In this document: positions 59,881 through 64,000 of the stretch, in pieces
How positions within the stretch are numbered: position 1 is the stretch's first letter
How the letters are laid out: every line of letters starts with the position of its first letter
DNA from: Protopterus annectens
Lineage: Eukaryota; Chordata; Ceratodontiformes; Protopteridae
Assembly (NCBI RefSeq): GCF_019279795.1
Contig: NC_056725.1
Location: forward strand, 1,752,116,916 to 1,752,180,915
Direction of reading: 5' to 3'
DNA length: 64,000 nt
The notes under the pieces: model-generated
Database searches by the model: none
Told to the model about the DNA's origin: nothing
Seen by the model: the letters and a program-made list of their open reading frames with translations, nothing else
Translations under genes and position numbers: made by a program

Positions 59881-61200
59881 CTAAAGAAGGACTTATAATT
59901 ATCCCTGGTCTCAGAAGCTAGTTTATGTTCATGGGATGCTTTCCTGGTTTTTATAGCTGCCTTAACTTTGTTGATAAGGCACTTTATATTCTCTTTCAGT
60001 GTGGATGTTCTTGACTTACAAGGTAATTTCCTTCTGTTGTATATTTTTGTAATATCTACTGACCACCAGGGTATGTTGTTGAATTAATTGGCCAACATAT
60101 TTGGTTCTGGTTGGGACTATTCTGTTAATTCATTTATCTGCATAACCATAAATATCCTTGACATACATGGCCACATATCCACTAACCACTGTGGGTTCAA
60201 CATGGTTAAATTTTGAGATTCCGTTATGTTGTTGTAAAAGGTTTGCTTTTTTTAAAAAAGTTTCTAAAGAGAGTGGTGTTGCCACACAGGTATAATATAT
60301 GGATAAAGCTTTGACTATAGCCCAGCTGACCTGGGTTTGACTGGCTGCTGTGGCAACTGACAGAACAGCAGGGAAGGATAGGGGTGTGTATCCTAGGGAA
60401 AGGGTGGTTGATGGGGCTTCCCCCATGATGTCCTGGGGGGAGGATGGGGATTGGTCAAGAGATGGTGTAGTTTAAGAGTGGATTAGGGTGGGAATCTGGC
60501 TGAAATTCCATGGAGGTGGGGATAAACACTGTGCATTTTCATTGTGCACCAACCCCCATAATGTAACCACATAATCAGATGGAGGGCTGGAAACCTTGGG
60601 TATAAGTAAAGCATCTCTGGCAGATGGTAGACAGCATCACTCCCATCCCACTGGATGCCTTTTGATTCCACATTGGTCCAGGTTGTAAAACTGGTATAAG
60701 TCTATGGGTAGAATTGGAATGACTGGTAGATCTGATGATATGTGGGCCACTGGGCACTGCATGAAGCGGGGGGGGGGGTAAGAGTTGGATGCTCTGATCT
60801 TACTGTTCACCTCAACTAATGAAGGACCAGACAGAAGCAGGGAGCATGATGGAGCTGAGTTGTGAAAACTAGATCCAGGACATTACTGCCCTAGTGGAAT
60901 TTTGGACAATTTGATCTAGGGGAGCTCCCTAAACCCAGTATAAGATATGTTGTGTATACCCAACATTAGAAGTGTAAGTACTCCAATGTACTTGAAGTCA
61001 CTGGAGATTAAAAAAAACACACCTTATATGAATATTTTCAAACCTGGAAGTTTTCATGATCCTGTGGGGCCATAAAAGAGGATCAGTAACATGCTATAAG
61101 TTGAAATTCTGACTTTTGTAGTGTGAGATGGAGTTTAAGCAGCTCACAGAGAGCTCCAGAGGGTATCAGTTTGGAAGGGCTAAAATCCCCGATGAACACT
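59880..61200 (-). pseudogene. CR1 endonuclease and linker part (copy E)
   Basis: The linker is clear: FLKKANLLQQHNGISKFNHV matches FSKANFMLLKSEVTNFMTP, VVSRYYKNIQQKEIT matches WWSPAINKLYNKRKKL, and HEHKLASETRDNYKSFFSYV matches YENKIAKDSKDNYKAFYNYV. The endonuclease to its right is much weaker: VLDLVFTTQLHH, SSDFKYIGV and KIRAST for LVRSDHK. The 5' edge near 61200 is approximate. A nine-G run lies at about 60770. Confidence 0.72.
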
Positions 61201-62213
61201 GAGATACCTCTACCATTGTCACAGTGCTTGAAATTGTGAAAAAACAACAGAAGCCCAGCACCAATCCAAAACCAGTAAACAAACTAGTGCAGCTGATAAC
61301 AAGCTGCAGCAGGTCTGTGCAGGCCTGCATTGCCATGTACCGTACAGAGCAGACTAGAGACAGTTACCCACTAGAAATAAAAAGAATGATTTGTGCAGTA
61401 AAGATGCAGGGAAAGCTTCACTTGGGCAAAATAACCAGTATCCAGCTACAACAACTTCAGCATTGTGCTCAGCACAGCTGAACAAAACTGATCTGAGTAT
61501 AGAGCAAACAGTAAAGACCAATGAAATCAGCATATGTAAATTTCACCAGTTAATGCTGTGATACCCAGAAATAGCTGCAATAAATGTACTCTCACTATAC
61601 AAACCACTGCTGCTTCAAGATAACTTCCACACTAGACCCAAACTAAGTTAGAAGTAAATAAATCAAACAATGAATTATGTAGAAAAAATAAACAAAACAG
61701 TTGAAATTCATCAGGATTAGCAAAACAAATGTAAGTGTATTGCAAATAATTAAAAAAAAATCTTAATATTTTTATTACTTTACTTTTTTCTTTTAACACC
61801 CAGTGTTTTTTTCAAAACCAAGTCTGACATAGTCAGCAGGTGGGCATCTTACAAAGTGAGGCAAAATTAGATGTACAGCCTTAGTACGGAGTTTTCAGAT
61901 TAAGTGGTAAGTGTGTGGACAATTAATTTTCTGTCCATTCTGCAGACGTATTTTTTTTTCAAAAGAGGAGAATAATTTGGCTATTTTGAGTAATGAAGAG
62001 GTTATCATGATTAAATATGGGTCAGCACTGGAAGGAAACAAAAAAGAAATAATAGAATAACTACAATTTTAAGGACACAAAAAGTTAAAAAAACTATGCA
62101 TAAATAACAGAAAATATGAAAGTAAACCAGGACCAGTAAGAACCAGGACCATTAAGAAATCATATCATCAGATTAAAAACTAGAAATAATATGGGAATGG
62201 AATAAGCCTAGAC
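61201..62213. other. Unassigned stretch
   Basis: An 85-codon frame at 61224-61481 has no motif. It may be the 5' leader or ORF1 remains of CR1-E. The rest is AT-rich. Confidence 0.4.
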
Positions 62214-62660
62214 ATGATGGCTGCTAATCCCAATGCTCTATGCAGGGGTCATTTTAAAAATAAAGAAAAATATGTTCCTAACAAAGCTAGCACTAAAGAA
62301 ACAGAAGATGAATACATCACAAAATTTAAAGAATCAAGTAAACACATTAACATGGAATTTCCAAGAAAGCAGCATTGTATTTCCTTCAGAAAACTTAAAC
62401 GTGTCACAATGGAATTGGCATAATTTGGACAGTTAATGGATCAGCAGCAGGTACAGCTGGTGAGTCTCAGAAAGAAAGCACAGGACTATGATTAGAAAGA
62501 TAAAAGAATGGCCCTCTGAGCAGAACAACAATTGATTTGTAAAAGGATGAGTGACTTGGAGAGACAATTACCCTGGCAAAACACAAATCTGGATGAGGGA
62601 TAAAACATCCTAAAGGCAGAGAGAACTATTTTTATTCATGGGTGCCAGAACCATAGAGCC
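62214..62660 (+). other. Possible degenerate coding fragment, unrecognised
   Basis: The frame at 62214-62423 and its continuation past stops read as charged, heptad-like helix (MDQQQVQLVSLRKKAQDY, ICKRMSDLERQLPWQN). This resembles the coiled coil of a retroelement ORF1 or gag, but no signature is present. A G-run of 16 follows at 62661. Confidence 0.3.
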
Positions 62661-62875
62661 GGGGGGGGGGGGGGGGTGCCACACACTTTTACAGCTGCAA
62701 GACCTGTCGGAAAAAATTAATGGTGGAGTTTTCACGCTAACGTGAATTCACACATGGAAGTTAAACTAGCTGTTCTTGTTCTCTTATTGCTCTGTGTTAC
62801 AGGAGTTATGCTGCCACTGTGCTGCCAGAGCCAGAGTCATGCCAGTAAGGAGAGTTATGTTCTTTTCTTGCTGCA

Positions 62876-62935
<60 letters not shown>
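62661..62935. repeat. Poly(G) run and (GT)n microsatellite
   Basis: Sixteen G at 62661-62676 and about 28 GT units at 62879-62934, with 200 bp of ordinary sequence between. Confidence 0.95.
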
Positions 62936-62937
<2 letters not shown>

Positions 62938-63875
62938 CAAGAGCCTGATTTCTCTACCCATACCACCACTTGTGATTCAGGGAGCTCAGTCCATAGCTCT
63001 CAACTGTCCAGATATTCTCAGAATATTTAGCTCATACATTTGGTCTGTTCCTCTTAAAATTTGTGGTTTTCTGGCAAATCTGTGAGAACTGAATTCATTA
63101 AATAATGATAGCCCTTTAAGTTTCAGTCTTCCCATCTTTCAGGAAACACATGGTAACACAAAACACTTTATTTTAGCATATTTCTAAGATTATACAAGCA
63201 ATATTTAAAATATGCCCTGCTTTTGGGCATTTGCCCCCCCCCCAAAATAAATTTTAGGTTTTCCAGATTTTTTGTGCTGTGAAGTTGAGAGATTTAGTTG
63301 ATCATCAAGTGGATTTTACAAGAAGCTGAGAGCTTCAGGGGAAGAGAAGTTTAGTGCTACTTATGCTAAGTCACTTGCATTGTTAGCAGCATAACAGGTA
63401 GTGTACTTGCTTTTGATGCAGAAGACTGTGCTCCCACAGTATGCAGATGGATCGCTGATACTGTGCTTTGTTATACTTTAAAGAGAGTAGATGCAGCAGT
63501 CCTATGAGTGTCCTCCTTTGGAGGAGTTACCTAGTAATTATGTTTCTATTATCAGTTTGCCATCCATTCCCCATTGCAAAATTATGAGCTTATCATTTAT
63601 TTTAATGTAACATAGGCAAAATATTCTTCAAGGGCAACAGGCACTTTATTTGTAGATGACACAATGAAATATAAAGTTGTTTGCTAGCAGCCATACCTCT
63701 CAACCTGTACACATCAAAAATCAGGACAAGGCCCATGAAAAATAGGTACAAATCTGTACGTTGATTAACATACAATTTGCATACATAATTATGTGACCCT
63801 GCCCACTCCAGTGGAATTGTGGGATACCAAGTTTCAAATGAAAACTGAAGAACAGACAACCAAAATATGGCCTCA
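62936..63875. other. Unassigned stretch
   Basis: No genes. CTCTCAAC and TCAGGAC-type strings near 62990 and 63700 suggest two copies of a diverged dispersed repeat, but I cannot define it. Confidence 0.35.
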
Positions 63876-63967
63876 GACCCAGTAGTAAATGGTAACCATT
63901 TTTTTTGGTATGTGTACCAATGACCCAGTAGTAAATGGTAACCATTTTTTTTGGTATGTGTACCAAT
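63876..63967. repeat. 46-bp tandem duplication
   Basis: Two perfect copies, starting GACCCAGTAGTAAATGGTAA at 63876 and 63922. Each contains GGTAACC, a T run and GGTATGTGTACC, which can fold into small hairpins. Confidence 0.95.
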
Positions 63968-64000
63968 GACATTCACTGGGAAGGGAGAAGATGAACCTTA

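Larger units (their letters stand above)
56640..61200 (-). mobile_element. CR1 copy E, minus strand, split by a satellite and a SINE
   Basis: Read from right to left: endonuclease remnants (about 61200-60430, with VLDLVFTTQLHH for the NILDLV motif), linker (60426-59880, with LETFLKKANLLQQHNGISKF, LVVSRYYK and LASETRDNYKSFFSYVRML), a 51-bp satellite (59880-58261), RT start (58240-57990, GIANILA), a SINE at 57800-57990, RT blocks (57790-57440) and the C-terminus (57170-56640). The same order is seen in copy A without the satellite and SINE. It is very decayed. Confidence 0.82.

Noticed and set aside
61224..61481. 85-codon plus-strand gene
   Set aside because: No motif, opposite strand to the surrounding CR1 remnant and no neighbours supporting it.

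Overview
The window looks like intergenic DNA from a large, AT-rich, repeat-laden vertebrate genome. The evidence is long (CA)n and (TA)n tracts, CR1 and L1 LINEs, a Penelope-like element, an R2/R4-type LINE, two Tc1 transposons of a kind common in fishes, a Harbinger element and tRNA-derived SINEs. This mix fits a fish or another aquatic, non-amniote vertebrate; I cannot name the species. I see no convincing host gene, rRNA, cellular tRNA or CRISPR array. Every protein-coding signal belongs to a mobile element, and every one of those genes carries stops, frameshifts, deletions or insertions.

Layout. At 1-3.4 kb there is low-information DNA with a 240-bp tandem repeat. At 3.4-8.08 kb lies a near-complete CR1 (copy A): an esterase-type ORF1, an endonuclease/RT ORF2 and a CCTATGAA-repeat tail. 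At 8.1-13.5 kb there is a 16-unit minisatellite and a minus-strand Harbinger transposase broken by an internal 137-bp duplication. At 13.5-24.3 kb there are microsatellites, a Tc1 remnant (18.1-19.4 kb) and otherwise unassigned DNA. At 24.3-28 kb there is a SINE with a 19-bp target duplication and a decayed CR1 (copy B). At 28.2-30.6 kb one (TA)n tract holds a foldback MITE and a second Tc1. At 31.5-33.4 kb there are a SINE and LINE fragments. At 33.4-42.7 kb there is a 9.3-kb L1 with a perfect 15-bp target duplication; it split an older minus-strand CR1 (copy C). At 43-48 kb there are SINEs, an internally deleted CR1 (copy D), another LINE tail and a second foldback MITE. At 48.3-50.4 kb there is a Penelope-like element with a 16-bp target duplication, an internal inverted repeat and a hammerhead-like motif. 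At 51.7-56.3 kb there is an R2/R4-type LINE. At 56.6-61.2 kb there is a minus-strand CR1 (copy E) whose ORF2 has been split by a ~32-unit, 51-bp minisatellite that appears to have grown from the LINE's own coding sequence. The last 2.8 kb holds simple repeats.

The elements record a series of nested insertions: L1 into CR1-C, a short SINE-like module into the R2/R4 endonuclease, a SINE and a satellite inside CR1-E, and two TA-rich insertions into one microsatellite. The strongest leads are the LINE-derived satellite, the Penelope hammerhead candidate and the family of foldback MITEs that share a core.
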